DNA of 64,000 bases from Streptomyces sp. AA1529 (GCF_000280905.1 NZ_ALAP01000033.1:16349-80348); one strand, 5' to 3'. Shown: positions 35,526 to 46,511, counted from the first letter of the stretch. The notes: generated by a model from the sequence alone, not told the origin. Numbers and translations: made by a program.

Positions 35526-37277
35526 GTGAAACCCCTACGCACATCGAGGCGCCGGTTGGCCGCGCTCTCGGCTGTTGCCGCCGCCACGCTGCTGGCCACC
35601 TCGGCCTGCGGCGGGGGCGACAGCGACAAGGAGGGCGGCGGCGAGTACAACGCGGGCGTCAACAAGGTCGCCAACGCCTCCAGCAAAAAGGGCGGGACCC
35701 TGAAGTTCGTGGGTGTCCAGGACGCCGACTCCTGGGACACCACCCGCATGTACTACGGCTTCGTCTTCGACTTCTCGCGGTTCTACAGCCGCCAGCTGGT
35801 GAGCTACACCCCCAAGCCCGGCAAGAAGAGCCTGGACCTGAAGCCCGACCTGGCCACGGACAACGCGCAGATATCCGAGGACGGCAAGGTCTACAAGTAC
35901 ACCCTGAAGAACGGCCTGAAGTGGGAGGACGGCAAGCCGATCACCTCCCAGGACGTCAAGTACGGCATCGAGCGCCAGTGGGCCCAGAAGACCCTCTCCG
36001 GCGGCCCGACCTACATCAAGGACGTCCTCGACCCGGACGGCAAGTGGAAGGGTCCCTACGAGGACGAGGGCGGCTTCGACGCCATCAAGACGCCCGACGA
36101 CAAGACCATCGAGTTCCACCTGCCGAAGGCCAACGGCGACTTCGAGCAGATGCTGGCGATGCCCACCAACTCGCCGGTGCGCAAGGACAAGGACACCAAG
36201 TCCAAGTACACGCTGCGCCCCTTCTCCTCGGGTCCGTACAAGTTCAAGTCGTACACCCCGAACAAGTCGCTGCTCCTGGTCCGCAACAAGAACTGGGACC
36301 GCAACAGCGACACGCTGCGCAAGGCGCTGCCGGACAAGATCAAGGTCACGCTGCTCACCAACCCGGACGAGCGCGACAAGCGCCTGATCAACGGTGACGC
36401 GGACCTCGACCTCAACCAGCGCGGCATGGAGGTCCAGGGCCGGCAGACCGCCCTCAAGCAGCACAAGGGCAACGTGGACAACCCGCAGACCGGGTTCATC
36501 TCGTACGTGGCCTTCCCGCAGAGCGTGAAGCCCTTCGACAACATCCACTGCCGCAAGGCCGCCATCTACGGCACCAACCACAAGTCGGTGCAGACCGCCC
36601 GCGGTGGCCCGACCGCCGGTGGCGAGCTGGCCGTGAACATGCTGCCGCCCACCGTTCCGGGCGCCGACCAGAACGACGACCAGTACGGCATCCGCAAGAA
36701 CGGCGGAGCCGCCGACGTCGCGAAGGCCAAGGAAGAGCTCGAGAAGTGCGGTAAGCCGAACGGCTTCAAGACCACCCTGGCGGTGCGCAACACCGACAAG
36801 GCCGACGTGAAGTCCGCCGAGGCCATCCAGGCGTCGCTGAAGAAGGTCGGCATCAAGGTCGAGCTGGACGAGTTCGACGGCTCGCAGGGCTCCTCGATCG
36901 TCGGCAACCAGGCCACGGTCAAGCGCAAGGGCTACGGCATGATCCTGTACGGCTGGGGCCCCGACTTCCCCAGCGGCCAGGGCTACGGCATCGAGCTGTG
37001 GCACAGCTCCAAGATCCGTGACAACGGCAACAACAACTACGCGCTGATCGACGACCCGAAGATCGACAAGGGTCTCGAGGACGCCATCGCCGAGCTCGAC
37101 CCGGCGAAGGCAGCCGAGAAGTACGCCGAGGTCAACCACCGGGTCATGGAGGGCGGCTACTACCTGCCGCTCACCTACCTGAAGGTCGTCCAGTGGCGCT
37201 CGGACCGGCTCACGAACGTCTACGCGGCCGACTCCTTCAGCGGCTGGTACGACTTCGCGTCCCTCGGCGTCAAGTGA
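35526..37277 (+). CDS. Extracellular peptide-binding lipoprotein (family 5 solute-binding protein)
   Basis: 583 residues. A lipoprotein signal ends at LATSAC, where the Cys would be lipidated. The family-5 domain runs from about 60 to the end, with the GLKWEDGKPITSQDVKYGIE signature and SGPYKFKSY. It should capture oligopeptides for the adjacent permeases. GTG 35526 is preceded by GGAGGT at 35512-35517. The codon usage is richer in AAG/AAC than flanking genes because the mature protein is very Lys/Asp-rich. Confidence 0.93.
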   Translation: MKPLRTSRRRLAALSAVAAATLLATSACGGGDSDKEGGGEYNAGVNKVANASSKKGGTLKFVGVQDADSWDTTRMYYGFVFDFSRFYSRQLVSYTPKPGKKSLDLKPDLATDNAQISEDGKVYKYTLKNGLKWEDGKPITSQDVKYGIERQWAQKTLSGGPTYIKDVLDPDGKWKGPYEDEGGFDAIKTPDDKTIEFHLPKANGDFEQMLAMPTNSPVRKDKDTKSKYTLRPFSSGPYKFKSYTPNKSLLLVRNKNWDRNSDTLRKALPDKIKVTLLTNPDERDKRLINGDADLDLNQRGMEVQGRQTALKQHKGNVDNPQTGFISYVAFPQSVKPFDNIHCRKAAIYGTNHKSVQTARGGPTAGGELAVNMLPPTVPGADQNDDQYGIRKNGGAADVAKAKEELEKCGKPNGFKTTLAVRNTDKADVKSAEAIQASLKKVGIKVELDEFDGSQGSSIVGNQATVKRKGYGMILYGWGPDFPSGQGYGIELWHSSKIRDNGNNNYALIDDPKIDKGLEDAIAELDPAKAAEKYAEVNHRVMEGGYYLPLTYLKVVQWRSDRLTNVYAADSFSGWYDFASLGVK

Positions 37278-37437
37278 CCCCGAGGGTCCACGGACCCTCG
37301 AAGTTCGCCACCGACATCACCATCTGACGGCGCCACCCGCCGCTGGCACGAAGGGCAGGTGAAGGCCGCTACGGGCGGCCCGGCCGCCGACTCCCGACCG
37401 GGGAGCGGCCGGGCCGCCGCCGGGCGGCCGGAGAGCA

Positions 37438-38436
37438 GTGCTCACATACCTCATCAGGCGGCTGTTCGCCGTCGCAGTGATGCTGGTCGTCATCATCCTG
37501 GCGGTCTTCTGCATCTTCTTTCTGATCCCCAAGTGGTCGGGGATCGATCCGGCCACCATGTTCGTCGGTAAGCAGGCCGACAAGGAGAGCGTCGAAGCCG
37601 TTCGCGAGAAGCTCCAGCTGGACGATCCGGTCCTGGTCCAGCTCTTCGAGTTCTTCAAGGGCATTTTCGCCGGCCGGGACTACACCTCCGGTGGCGACAC
37701 GACGCACTGCTCCGCCCCCTGCTTCGGATACTCCTTCCGCACCGAGCAGGAGATCTGGCCGGTGCTGACCGACCGGCTTCCGGTCACCCTCTCCCTGGCG
37801 CTGGGCGCTGCCGTCATCTGGCTGATCATCGGCCTGACCGTCGGCGTGCTCTCCGCACTCAAGCGCGGCAGCCTCTGGGACCGGCTCGCCATGACCGGCG
37901 CGCTGGCCGGCGTCTCGCTGCCCGTCTACTTCACCGGTCTGATCTCGCTGGCCGTGTTCGCCTACCAGCTCGACCTGGTGAGCAACACCTTCACCCCGTT
38001 CGGCGACGATCCCGTCAAGTGGTTCAGCGGCATGATCCTGCCCTGGGTCACCCTCGCCTTCCTCTTCGGCGCCATGTACGCCCGGCTGACCCGGGCGACC
38101 ATGCTGGAGGTGATGGGCGAGGACTACATCCGTACCGCCCGCGCCAAGGGGCTCAAGGAACCGGTCGTCATCGGCAAGCACGCCATGCGCTCCACCATGA
38201 CGCCGGTCCTCACGCTCCTCGGTATCGACATCGGCGCCCTGATGGGCGGCGCGATCCTCACCGAGACCACCTTCAGCATCCCCGGACTCGGGCAGGCCGT
38301 GCTCAAGGCGATCACCGATCGCGACCTCCCGCTGATCCTGGGCGTCACCCTCATCACCGCAACCGCCGTCGTCATCGCGAATCTCATCGTGGACCTGCTG
38401 TACGGCGTGATCGACCCACGAGTGAGGCTGGGATGA
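37438..38436 (+). CDS. Oligopeptide/dipeptide ABC transporter permease (DppB type)
   Basis: 332 residues with an N-terminal helix (YLIRRLFAVAVMLVVIILAV), an extracytoplasmic loop of about 80 residues with two cysteines (THCSAPCFG), and five further helices. The EAA-like loop reads DYIRTARAKGLKEPVVIGKH. GTG 37438 follows GGAGAG. The stop overlaps the ATPase ATG by 4 bp. It forms the heterodimeric channel with the DppC-type subunit. Confidence 0.93.
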   Translation: MLTYLIRRLFAVAVMLVVIILAVFCIFFLIPKWSGIDPATMFVGKQADKESVEAVREKLQLDDPVLVQLFEFFKGIFAGRDYTSGGDTTHCSAPCFGYSFRTEQEIWPVLTDRLPVTLSLALGAAVIWLIIGLTVGVLSALKRGSLWDRLAMTGALAGVSLPVYFTGLISLAVFAYQLDLVSNTFTPFGDDPVKWFSGMILPWVTLAFLFGAMYARLTRATMLEVMGEDYIRTARAKGLKEPVVIGKHAMRSTMTPVLTLLGIDIGALMGGAILTETTFSIPGLGQAVLKAITDRDLPLILGVTLITATAVVIANLIVDLLYGVIDPRVRLG

Positions 38437-39656
38437 CCGACCACGAGCACAAGTCCCACAAGGACACCGAGACCGGCCCGGACGCCACCCGCGCGGACGC
38501 GCCGCCGGCGGCCGCCGCCACCGGCGCTGCCGGGGCCGCGATCCCCGAGCAGGGCACGGCAGCGGACCTGACCGGTTCCGGCACCGCGCCCGGCGAACCC
38601 GAGCTGGACCAGCGGCCCCCGTCCTCCTTCCTGGAGGTGCGCGACCTGCGGGTGCACTTCCCCACCCAGGACGGCGTGGTCAAGTCCGTCGACGGGCTCA
38701 CCTTCTCGCTGGAGAAGGGCAAGACCCTCGGCATCGTCGGCGAGTCGGGCTCCGGCAAGTCCGTCACCTCGCTCGGCATCATGGGCCTGCACACGGTCGG
38801 CCAGTACGGCAGGCAGCGCCCGCAGCTCTCGGGCGAGATCTGGCTGGACGGCCAGGAGCTGCTCACCGCCGACGCGGAGACGGTGCGCAAGCTGCGCGGC
38901 CGCGAGATCTCCATGATCTTCCAGGACCCGCTCTCGGCGCTGCACCCCTTCTTCACGGTGGGCCACCAGATCGTCGAGGCGTACCGCGTCCACCACGACG
39001 TCGACAAGAAGACGGCCCGCAGGCGCGCGATCGAGCTGCTGGACCGGGTGGGCATCCCCGAGCCCGGCAAGCGGGTCGACAGCTACCCGCACGAGTTCTC
39101 CGGCGGGATGCGGCAGCGCGCGATGATCGCGATGTCGCTGGTCAACAACCCCGAACTGCTGATCGCCGACGAGCCCACCACGGCGCTCGACGTGACGGTC
39201 CAGGCGCAGATCCTGGACCTGATCCGGGATCTGCAGCAGGAGTTCGGCTCGGCCGTCATCATCATCACCCACGACCTGGGCGTCGTCGCCGAGCTCTCGG
39301 ACGACATCCTGGTGATGTACGGCGGGCGCTGTGTCGAGTACGGCACCGCCGAGCAGGTCTTCTACGAGCCGCAGCACCCCTACACCTGGGGCCTGCTGGG
39401 CTCCATGCCGCGCATCGACCGGGACCGGGCCGACCGGCTCATCCCCGTCAAGGGCTCGCCGCCCAGCCTCATCAACGTCCCGTCCGGCTGCGCCTTCAAC
39501 CCGCGCTGCCCGTACGCGGACGTCCCCGGGGACGACGTGACCCGCACCGTCCGGCCGGAGCTGCACGAGGTCAAGGACGGGCACCTGGCCGCCTGCCACA
39601 TGGCGCAGGAGGACCGGGAGCGGATCTGGAACGAAGAGATTGCCCCGAAGCTGTGA
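38433..39656 (+). CDS. Peptide ABC transporter ATP-binding protein (DppD type)
   Basis: 407 residues. An Ala/Pro/Glu-rich N-terminal extension of about 65 residues precedes the ABC domain: Walker A GESGSGKS, signature SGGMRQR, Walker [13 protein letters not shown] and the H-loop ITHDL. The C-terminal oligopeptide extension with [10 protein letters not shown] is typical of OppD/DppD. It is translationally coupled to both neighbours (ATGA and GTGA overlaps). Confidence 0.95.
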   Translation: MTDHEHKSHKDTETGPDATRADAPPAAAATGAAGAAIPEQGTAADLTGSGTAPGEPELDQRPPSSFLEVRDLRVHFPTQDGVVKSVDGLTFSLEKGKTLGIVGESGSGKSVTSLGIMGLHTVGQYGRQRPQLSGEIWLDGQELLTADAETVRKLRGREISMIFQDPLSALHPFFTVGHQIVEAYRVHHDVDKKTARRRAIELLDRVGIPEPGKRVDSYPHEFSGGMRQRAMIAMSLVNNPELLIADEPTTALDVTVQAQILDLIRDLQQEFGSAVIIITHDLGVVAELSDDILVMYGGRCVEYGTAEQVFYEPQHPYTWGLLGSMPRIDRDRADRLIPVKGSPPSLINVPSGCAFNPRCPYADVPGDDVTRTVRPELHEVKDGHLAACHMAQEDRERIWNEEIAPKL

Positions 39657-40789
39657 GCGGCGTGAGTGAGGACGACGAGCCGATGACGAAACCCGTGAAG
39701 TCCCCGGGCTCCGAGCCGACGGCCGACTCCGCGGCAGCGCCGGACCAGGGCGAGACGCTGCTGCGGGTCAGCGGCCTCAAGAAGCACTTCCCCATCCACA
39801 AGGGCCTCTTCAAGCGGCAGGTGGGGGCGGTGCAGGCGGTCGACGGCATCGACTTCGAGGTCCGCGCCGGGGAAACCCTCGGCGTCGTGGGCGAGTCGGG
39901 CTGCGGCAAGTCGACGATGGGCCGGCTGATCACCCGGCTGCTGGAGCCCACCGCGGGCTCCATCGAGTTCGAGGGCCGCGACATCACCCATCTGGGCGTC
40001 AGCGGAATGCGCCCGCTGCGGCGCGACGTGCAGATGATCTTCCAGGACCCGTACTCCTCGCTGAACCCCCGGCACACGGTCGGCGCCATCGTCAGCGCGC
40101 CGTTCAAGCTCCAGGGGGTGCAGCCGGAGGGCGGTGTCAAGAAGGAGGTCCAGCGGCTGCTGGGGGTGGTCGGGCTCAGCCCCGAGCACTACAACCGCTA
40201 CCCGCACGAGTTCTCCGGCGGGCAGCGGCAGCGCATCGGCATCGCCCGCGCCCTGGCGCTCAGCCCGAAGCTGGTGGTGGCCGACGAGCCGGTCTCGGCG
40301 CTGGACGTCTCCATCCAGGCGCAGGTCGTCAACCTCCTGGACGATCTGCAGGCGGAGCTCGGCCTCACCTACGTGATCATCGCGCACGACCTGTCCGTCA
40401 TCCGGCACGTCTCGGACCGGATCGCGGTGATGTACCTCGGCAAGATCGTGGAGCTGACCGACCGGCAGTCGCTCTACAACACGCCGATGCACCCCTACAC
40501 CAAGGCGCTGATGTCGGCGGTGCCGGTGCCCGACCCGCGGCGCAAGGCGGCGGACAGCCGGGAGCGGATCCTGCTGCAGGGCGATGTGCCCTCGCCGATG
40601 AACCCGCCGACCGGCTGCCGCTTCCACACCCGCTGCTGGAAGGCCACGGAGGTCTGCAAGACCAAGGAGCCGCCGCTGATCCCGCTGGCGACGGGCCACA
40701 ACGTGGCCTGCCACCACCCGGAGAACGCGCCGGACCAGGAGCCGGGAGACACCGCGCTGCTGAGCGGCAGCGCCACCGCCAAGCGCTGA
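39653..40789 (+). CDS. Peptide ABC transporter ATP-binding protein (DppF type)
   Basis: 378 residues with Walker A GESGCGKS, signature SGGQRQR, Walker B LVVADEPVSALD and H-loop IAHDL, then the C-terminal oligopeptide motif with CRFHTRCWKA. It heterodimerises with the DppD-type ATPase. The GTG start overlaps the upstream stop; an internal ATG 30 bp downstream is possible. It is followed by a strong hairpin terminator. Confidence 0.95.
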   Translation: MSGVSEDDEPMTKPVKSPGSEPTADSAAAPDQGETLLRVSGLKKHFPIHKGLFKRQVGAVQAVDGIDFEVRAGETLGVVGESGCGKSTMGRLITRLLEPTAGSIEFEGRDITHLGVSGMRPLRRDVQMIFQDPYSSLNPRHTVGAIVSAPFKLQGVQPEGGVKKEVQRLLGVVGLSPEHYNRYPHEFSGGQRQRIGIARALALSPKLVVADEPVSALDVSIQAQVVNLLDDLQAELGLTYVIIAHDLSVIRHVSDRIAVMYLGKIVELTDRQSLYNTPMHPYTKALMSAVPVPDPRRKAADSRERILLQGDVPSPMNPPTGCRFHTRCWKATEVCKTKEPPLIPLATGHNVACHHPENAPDQEPGDTALLSGSATAKR

Positions 40790-40796
40790 CCCGCCA

Positions 40797-40826
40797 CCGG
40801 AGGGGCTGGTTCCACAGCCCCTCCGG
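40797..40826. terminator. Terminator of the peptide transporter operon
   Basis: The arms 40797-40808 and 40815-40826 (CCGGAGGGGCTG and its complement) form a perfect 12-bp stem with a 6-nt loop, 7 bases after the DppF-type stop. Confidence 0.88.
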
Positions 40827-40905
40827 GGCCGGCGCCGCGGCCTTCGGGGCGGTGCAGGCGGGAGCCGGGGCGAGGCGCCGGGGGCGGTCCGGATACAAAG
40901 GAGCG

Positions 40906-41601
40906 GTGGAATCCCTCTTCAGTCCTCCGCTCCAACACTGGCTGGACATCGCCGGCATCTTCGTCTTCGCCGTCTCCGGGGCGCTGCTGGCCGTCCGCCG
41001 CAACTTCGACGTCTTCGGCATCGCCGTCCTCGCCGAGGTCACCGGCCTGGGCGGCGGCCTCTTCCGGGACGTGGTCATCGGTGCCGTCCCTCCGGCGGCC
41101 TTCACCGATCTCGGCTACTTCCTCACCCCGCTCGTCTCGGCCGCACTGGTCTTCTTCCTCCATCCGGAGGTGGAGCGGATCAACAAGGCGGTCAATGTCT
41201 TCGACGCGGCGGGGCTGGGGCTCTTCTGCGTGACGGGCACGCTCAAGGCCGACGAGTACGGGCTCAGCCTGACCTCCTCGGTCGTGATGGGGCTGGCCAC
41301 GGCGGCGGGCGGCGGCGTGCTGCGTGACGTGCTGGCGAACGAGGTGCCCTCGCTGCTGCGCTGGGACCGGGAGGTCTACGCGGTTCCCGCGGTCATCGGG
41401 TCCAGCGCCGTGGCGCTGCTGATCCACCTGGACGCGGTACGTCCCGCCACGGCGGTGGGCGCGGCGCTGCTGGCGTTCGTGCTGCGGCTGCTGGCCCTGC
41501 ACTACAACTGGCGGGCGCCGCGGGCGTGGAAGCGCAGCAGCGCGAAGGTGGACGCGGAGGCGGCGGGGGGTACCCCGGAGCCACCCCCTACCGAGCAGTA
41601 A
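40906..41601 (+). CDS. TRIC-family cation channel (UPF0126/YadS type)
   Basis: 231 residues and about seven membrane helices in two repeats, each with a glycine-rich kink: GLGGGLFRDVV and AGGGVLRDVL, the TRIC signature. Prokaryotic TRIC proteins form trimeric K+-permeable channels. GTG 40906 is preceded by AAAGGAG at an unusually short distance. The last 25 residues are hydrophilic. Confidence 0.92.
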   Translation: MESLFSPPLQHWLDIAGIFVFAVSGALLAVRRNFDVFGIAVLAEVTGLGGGLFRDVVIGAVPPAAFTDLGYFLTPLVSAALVFFLHPEVERINKAVNVFDAAGLGLFCVTGTLKADEYGLSLTSSVVMGLATAAGGGVLRDVLANEVPSLLRWDREVYAVPAVIGSSAVALLIHLDAVRPATAVGAALLAFVLRLLALHYNWRAPRAWKRSSAKVDAEAAGGTPEPPPTEQ

Positions 41602-41624
41602 CAAATTCGGTGTACCGTCTCCCC

Positions 41625-42479
41625 ATGTCCGACGCACCGTCCTGCACCGCCGTATCCGCCGCTCCCGCCGGCAGCAGCGAGTTCGACCGCGACACCGCGG
41701 TCCGCACCCTGCGGCCCGGCGTCCACGAGGCGCAGCTCTCCCCGGGCTGGGCCATCGGCACCGCCCTGAACGGCGGCTACCTGCTGGCCGTGGTGGGCCG
41801 CGCGCTGCGCCAGGCCCTCCCGCACCCGGACCCGTTCACCGTCACGGCCCACTACCTCACGGCCACCACCGCGGGACCCGCCACCGTCCGTACTTCGGTG
41901 GCCCGCGGCGGGCGCACCGTCTCCACCGCCTCGGCCGGGCTCTTCCAGCGGGACGAGGGTGGTACGGAGGTGGAGCGGATCCGGGTCCTGGCGACCTACG
42001 GCGAACTGGACGCGCTCCGCGGCGAGGTGCGCACCAGCGCCGAGCCGCCCGCGGTCCCGCCGCAGGAGCAGTGCTTCCGGGCCACCGACCACCCCGGCGG
42101 CGACGCCGCCGTACCCGAGATGGGGCGCCGGCTCGACCTGCGCCTCGACCCCGAGACCTGCGGCTGGGCGCTGGGCGCGCCCAGCATGCGCGGCCAGATC
42201 CGCGGCTGGCTCGGACTCGCCGACGGGCGCGACCCGGACCCGCTCTCGCTGCTGATGGCGGTCGACGCGCTGCCGCCCACCGGCTTCGACCTGGGGCTCA
42301 CCGGCTGGGTGCCCACCGTCGAGCTCACCGTCCATGTGCGCGCCCGCCCGGCGCCCGGTCCGCTGCGCATCGCCATCACCACCCGCAACCTGGCGGGCGG
42401 ATTCCTGGAGGAGGACGCCGAGGTGTGGGACTCCGCCGACCGCCTGGTCGCGCAGTCCCGGCAGCTGGCCCGCGCCTAG
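41625..42479 (+). CDS. Acyl-CoA thioesterase, double hotdog family
   Basis: 284 residues. The N-terminal hotdog (about 15-120) has WAIGTALNGGYLLAVVGRAL and FTVTAHYLTATTAGPA, and a C-terminal hotdog follows with FDLGLTGWVPTVELTVHV. This is the TesB-like/acyl-CoA thioesterase layout found in actinobacteria. ATG 41625 lies 23 bp after the channel stop, so the two may be cotranscribed. The physiological acyl substrate is unknown. Confidence 0.87.
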   Translation: MSDAPSCTAVSAAPAGSSEFDRDTAVRTLRPGVHEAQLSPGWAIGTALNGGYLLAVVGRALRQALPHPDPFTVTAHYLTATTAGPATVRTSVARGGRTVSTASAGLFQRDEGGTEVERIRVLATYGELDALRGEVRTSAEPPAVPPQEQCFRATDHPGGDAAVPEMGRRLDLRLDPETCGWALGAPSMRGQIRGWLGLADGRDPDPLSLLMAVDALPPTGFDLGLTGWVPTVELTVHVRARPAPGPLRIAITTRNLAGGFLEEDAEVWDSADRLVAQSRQLARA

Positions 42480-42604
42480 CGCGGGCGGGACGGGCGGCCG
42501 AGGGGGCGGCCCGGGTGACAGGCGCGGGCGCCTCGATGTCCCTTTTCGTGCGATGTGCTTACGTAGGTCGGGAAAGTTTGCCTGCCCGAGAGAAAGCGAC
42601 GCAC

Positions 42605-43081
42605 GTGACCTACACAGTGAAGAGCACGCTTCCGGAATCGGACCTCCAGACCGTCGCCGAGGCGCTGCAGGGCACGCTGTTGGACCTCATCGACCTCTCC
42701 CTCGCCGCCAAGCAGATCCACTGGAACGTGGTGGGGCCGCGCTTCCGCTCCATCCACCTCCAGCTCGACGAGGTCGTCGACACGGCCCGGCAGTACTCCG
42801 ACACCGTCGCCGAGCGGGCCTCCGCGCTGGGCATCAGCCCCGACGGCCGCTCCACCACCGTCGCCGGCGGCAGCGCCGTCAACACCGTCAAGGAGGGCTG
42901 GCTCCCCGACAACGACGCGGTCCGCCTGATGGTCGAGGCCCTCGGCGCCGTCATCACCAAGGCCCGGGAACGGATGAAGGCCGTCGGTCCGGTCGACCCG
43001 GTCACCGAGGACGTCTTCATCCAGCTCACCGGCGTCCTGGAGAAGGAGCACTGGATGTTCCAGGCGGAGAACCGCGGCTGA
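42605..43081 (+). CDS. dps: Dps family DNA-binding/ferritin-like protein
   Basis: 158 residues. The four-helix ferritin-like domain has the Dps ferroxidase residues: His in LAAKQIHWNVVG, Asp/Glu in HLQLDEVVDTARQYSD. It oxidises and stores iron and protects DNA under starvation and oxidative stress. GTG 42605 is preceded by GAGAGAAAG. I could not identify a convincing stress-sigma promoter in the 125 bp upstream. Confidence 0.93.
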   Translation: MTYTVKSTLPESDLQTVAEALQGTLLDLIDLSLAAKQIHWNVVGPRFRSIHLQLDEVVDTARQYSDTVAERASALGISPDGRSTTVAGGSAVNTVKEGWLPDNDAVRLMVEALGAVITKARERMKAVGPVDPVTEDVFIQLTGVLEKEHWMFQAENRG

Positions 43082-43265
43082 GCCGCTCCGGGCCGGCACC
43101 GGTCGGGCCCCGGATCCGCCCGGCGGGCGGGTTCCGCTGTCCGCGGGCCGCGGCGCGGGCGCCCGGGACTCCCGGCCGGCTCCGGACGGGAGCACGGACG
43201 ACGAGACGCGTACGCTGCCACGCGCCGGTCGTGCGCCCCGTGGGGAACCGTAGGATTGGGGAACC

Positions 43266-44453
43266 ATGGCTGACTCCGCCCACCCCGTCTATCTCGACCA
43301 CGCCGCCACCACGCCCATGTGGCCCGAAGCGGTGCGGACGATGACCGAACAGCTCGCGGTCGTCGGCAACGCCTCCTCGCTGCACGGCGCGGGACGGCGG
43401 GCCCGGCGCACGGTGGAGGAGGCCCGCGAGTCGCTCGCGGCCTCGCTCGGGGCACGCCCCAGCGAGGTCGTCTTCACCGCGGGCGGGACCGAGGCGGACA
43501 ACCTCGCCGTCAAGGGGCTCTACTGGGCCCGCCGGGACGAGGACGCCCGCCGCACCCGGGTGCTGGCCGGGCCGGTGGAGCACCACGCCGTGCTGGACGC
43601 CGTCGAGTGGCTGGCCGAGCACGAGGGCGCCCGCCTGGAGTGGCTGCCGGTGGACGCGTACGGCCGGGTGCACCCGGAGGCGCTGCGCGAGGCCATCGCC
43701 CGCGATCCCTCCGACGTCGCGCTGGCCACCGTCATGTGGGCGAACAACGAGATCGGCACGGTCACCCGGATACCGGAACTCGCCGAGGTCGCCGCCGAGT
43801 TCGATGTGCCGCTGCACTCGGACGCGGTACAGGCGTTCGGCCAGCTCGACCTCTCCTTCAGCGGGTCCGGGCTCGCCTCGATGGCCGTCACCGGTCACAA
43901 GACCGGCGGCCCCTACGGGGTCGGCGCGCTGCTGCTGCGGCGCGCGTACGCGCCGGTGCCGCTGCTGCACGGCGGGGGCCAGGAGCGGCACGTACGCTCC
44001 GGCACGCTGGACACCCCGGCCATCGCCGCGTTCGCCACGGCCGGACGGGTCTCCGTCGAGCGGCGGGCCGACTTCGTCCGCGAGGTGGGCGGCCTGCGGG
44101 ACGCGCTGGTGGCCGCCGTCCGTGACGCCGTACCGGACGCGGTGCTCAACGGCGACCCGGATCCGGCCGGGCGGCTCGCGGCCAACGCGCACTTCTCCTT
44201 CCCGGGCTGCGAGGGGGACTCACTGCTGCTGCTCCTGGACGCGCAGGGGATCGCGTGTTCGACCGGCTCGGCCTGCACGGCGGGCGTCGCCCAGCCCAGC
44301 CATGTGCTGCTGGCCACCGGCACCGAACCCGACCTCGCCCGGGGCACCCTCCGCTTCTCGCTGGGCCACACCACCACCAAGGCGGACGTGGACGCGCTGG
44401 CGCAGGCGATCGGCCCGGTCGTCGAGCGGGCCCGCACCGCGGGGCTGAGCTAG
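43266..44453 (+). CDS. Cysteine desulfurase (IscS/NifS family)
   Basis: 395 residues. Fold-type I PLP enzyme with YLDHAATTP at the N-terminus, HHAVLD, the PLP lysine in [11 protein letters not shown], and the catalytic cysteine in [10 protein letters not shown]. It releases sulfur from cysteine as persulfide. It lies near mnmA, which needs such sulfur for tRNA 2-thiouridine, though an antisense amidase gene sits between them. The ATG follows GGGAACC about 5 bases upstream. Confidence 0.95.
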   Translation: MADSAHPVYLDHAATTPMWPEAVRTMTEQLAVVGNASSLHGAGRRARRTVEEARESLAASLGARPSEVVFTAGGTEADNLAVKGLYWARRDEDARRTRVLAGPVEHHAVLDAVEWLAEHEGARLEWLPVDAYGRVHPEALREAIARDPSDVALATVMWANNEIGTVTRIPELAEVAAEFDVPLHSDAVQAFGQLDLSFSGSGLASMAVTGHKTGGPYGVGALLLRRAYAPVPLLHGGGQERHVRSGTLDTPAIAAFATAGRVSVERRADFVREVGGLRDALVAAVRDAVPDAVLNGDPDPAGRLAANAHFSFPGCEGDSLLLLLDAQGIACSTGSACTAGVAQPSHVLLATGTEPDLARGTLRFSLGHTTTKADVDALAQAIGPVVERARTAGLS

Positions 44454-44512
44454 CCGCACCGGACGACGCCGCACGCCCGGCCATCCGCCCGGGCGGTCAC
44501 CCGTCCCGGCGG

Positions 44513-45313
44513 TCACTTGTCCCGGAGCGTGCTCTCCACCCGCATCTCGGTGCGCACCATCCGCAGATACTTGTCCCAGTCCCAGTGCCGCCCCGGATCG
44601 GTGTGGTCGGCGCCCGGGACCTCGTTGTGGCCGATGATGTGCCGCCGGTCGGCGGGGAAGCCGTAGCGCGAGCAGATCCCCGCCGTCAGCCGGGCGGAAG
44701 AGCGGTACATGGCGTCCGTGAAGTCCTGCGGACGGTCTATCCAGCCCTCGTGCTCCACCCCGATGCTGCGCTCGTTGTACTCCTTGTTCGCCGCGTGGAA
44801 GGCGACGTCCAGCTCGCGGATCATCTGGATGATCTGCCCGTCCTGGCAGACGATGTAGTGCGCCGCGGCCCGGTGCTCGGGATCCCGGAAGACCTTCACG
44901 GCGGCCGCCGCGCTGCCCTGCGTGACATGCACGATCACCCGGTCGATGCCGTAGTCGGCGGGCCGGTCGCTGCGGCGCATGTTGGCGTCGGCGGCGGCCA
45001 CCCAGCGGGCGCGGGTGTCGTCCACCGCACCCTCCAGCCGCGGCTTGTCGTTCCCCGGCATCCGCCACCACCAGCGCTTGAGCTCCTGCTGGGTGGCCAC
45101 CCCGAGCACACCGAGGCCCACGAGGGTGCTGCCGCCGATCAGCAGCCGCCGCCGGGCGACCCCGCGCCCGCGCGCGCCTTCCCGGCCGCCGTCGCCGGAG
45201 GTGCCGGCGCCCTCGTCCGGACCGCCGGAACCGGCCGCCCGGCCGTCGCCGGGGCCGCACCCGGAGCCGTCCGCCGGGCCGTCCTCGTGTCCGTCATCCG
45301 CCGCTGGTCCCAT
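44513..45313 (-). CDS. N-acetylmuramoyl-L-alanine amidase (Amidase_2), exported
   Basis: 266 residues. An N-terminal Gly/Asp/Glu-rich stretch of about 50 residues leads to [19 protein letters not shown], a Tat-like signal or signal anchor. The amidase domain has [23 protein letters not shown] and IIGHNEV, giving the zinc ligands His, His and a late His/Asp. It cleaves the amide between muramic acid and the stem peptide. ATG 45313 has GGGAG just upstream; the frame stays open to 45607. It is divergent from mnmA by 55 bp. Confidence 0.9.
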   Translation of the reverse strand: MGPAADDGHEDGPADGSGCGPGDGRAAGSGGPDEGAGTSGDGGREGARGRGVARRRLLIGGSTLVGLGVLGVATQQELKRWWWRMPGNDKPRLEGAVDDTRARWVAAADANMRRSDRPADYGIDRVIVHVTQGSAAAAVKVFRDPEHRAAAHYIVCQDGQIIQMIRELDVAFHAANKEYNERSIGVEHEGWIDRPQDFTDAMYRSSARLTAGICSRYGFPADRRHIIGHNEVPGADHTDPGRHWDWDKYLRMVRTEMRVESTLRDK

Positions 45314-45368
45314 GCGCTCCCTAACGCGTTCGGGTGGCCGGGAGGTTCCGTCTACCCTGGAGGGCGCT

Positions 45369-46511
45369 ATGACTACTGCATCCTCGCGGGGCACAGCCTC
45401 CGCGCGCCCGCTCCGTGTGCTGGCCGCCATGTCCGGCGGGGTCGACTCCGCCGTCGCGGCGGCCCGTGCCGTCGAGGCCGGACACGACGTCACGGGTGTG
45501 CATCTGGCTCTGTCCGCCAACCCTAAATCGTTCCGCACGGGTGCGCGCGGCTGCTGCACCGTCGAGGACTCGAACGACGCACGCCGCGCCGCCGACGTCA
45601 TCGGCATCCCCTTCTACGTGTGGGACCTGGCCGAGCGCTTCCGCGAGGACGTGGTGGAGGACTTCGTCGCCGAGTACGAGGCGGGCCGCACGCCCAACCC
45701 CTGCCTGCGCTGCAACGAGAAGATCAAGTTCGCCGCGCTGCTGGACAAGGCGCTGGCGCTGGGATTCGACGCCGTCTGCACCGGCCATTACGCCACTGTG
45801 ATGACGCGTGCGGACGGGCACCGGGAACTGCACCGGGCGAGTGACCAGGCCAAGGACCAGAGCTATGTGCTGGGGGTACTGGACGAGCGGCAGCTGAGCC
45901 ACGCACTGTTCCCGCTGGGCGACACCCTCACCACCAAGGAGGAGATCCGCGCCGAGGCCGCGCGCCGCGGCCTGGCCGTGGCGAAGAAGCCCGACAGCCA
46001 CGACATCTGCTTCATCGCCGACGGGGACACCCAGGGGTTCCTCGCCTCCCGGCTCGGCCGGGCCGAGGGCGACGTGGTCGACGAGTCCGGCGCCAAGGTG
46101 GGCAGCCACGACGGCGCCTACGGGTTCACCGTCGGCCAGCGCAAGGGCCTGCGGCTGGGGCACCCGGCCCCGGACGGCAAGCCGCGCTACGTGCTGGACA
46201 TCTCCCCGGTCGACAACACGGTCACCGTCGGCCCCGCGGCCTCCCTCGACGTCGCCGCCCTCACCGCGGTCCGCCCCCGCTGGTGCGGGGCGCCCCCGGC
46301 GGAGGGCCCCCGCCCCTACACGGCGCAGCTGCGGGCGCACGGCGCCGAGACGCCGGTCGAGGCGGAGCTGGCCGACGGCGAGCTGCGGGTGCGGTTCGCC
46401 GCTCCGGAGCGCGGTGTGGCACCGGGACAGGCGATCGTGCTCTACGACGGCACCCGGGTGGTCGGCTCGGCGACGATCGACCGGACGGAGCGCGCCGTCC
46501 CGGCGGCCTGA
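45369..46511 (+). CDS. mnmA: tRNA 2-thiouridylase MnmA
   Basis: 380 residues. The PP-loop SGGVDS is at about 22-27; catalytic cysteines are in NPCLRCN and in [16 protein letters not shown] and [11 protein letters not shown] are conserved ATP/tRNA-binding parts, followed by the beta-barrel C-terminal domain ([13 protein letters not shown]). It makes s2U34 in tRNA Lys, Glu and Gln using sulfur that starts with cysteine desulfurase. The start was chosen by the family N-terminus and GGAGGGCGCT upstream. Confidence 0.96.
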   Translation: MTTASSRGTASARPLRVLAAMSGGVDSAVAAARAVEAGHDVTGVHLALSANPKSFRTGARGCCTVEDSNDARRAADVIGIPFYVWDLAERFREDVVEDFVAEYEAGRTPNPCLRCNEKIKFAALLDKALALGFDAVCTGHYATVMTRADGHRELHRASDQAKDQSYVLGVLDERQLSHALFPLGDTLTTKEEIRAEAARRGLAVAKKPDSHDICFIADGDTQGFLASRLGRAEGDVVDESGAKVGSHDGAYGFTVGQRKGLRLGHPAPDGKPRYVLDISPVDNTVTVGPAASLDVAALTAVRPRWCGAPPAEGPRPYTAQLRAHGAETPVEAELADGELRVRFAAPERGVAPGQAIVLYDGTRVVGSATIDRTERAVPAA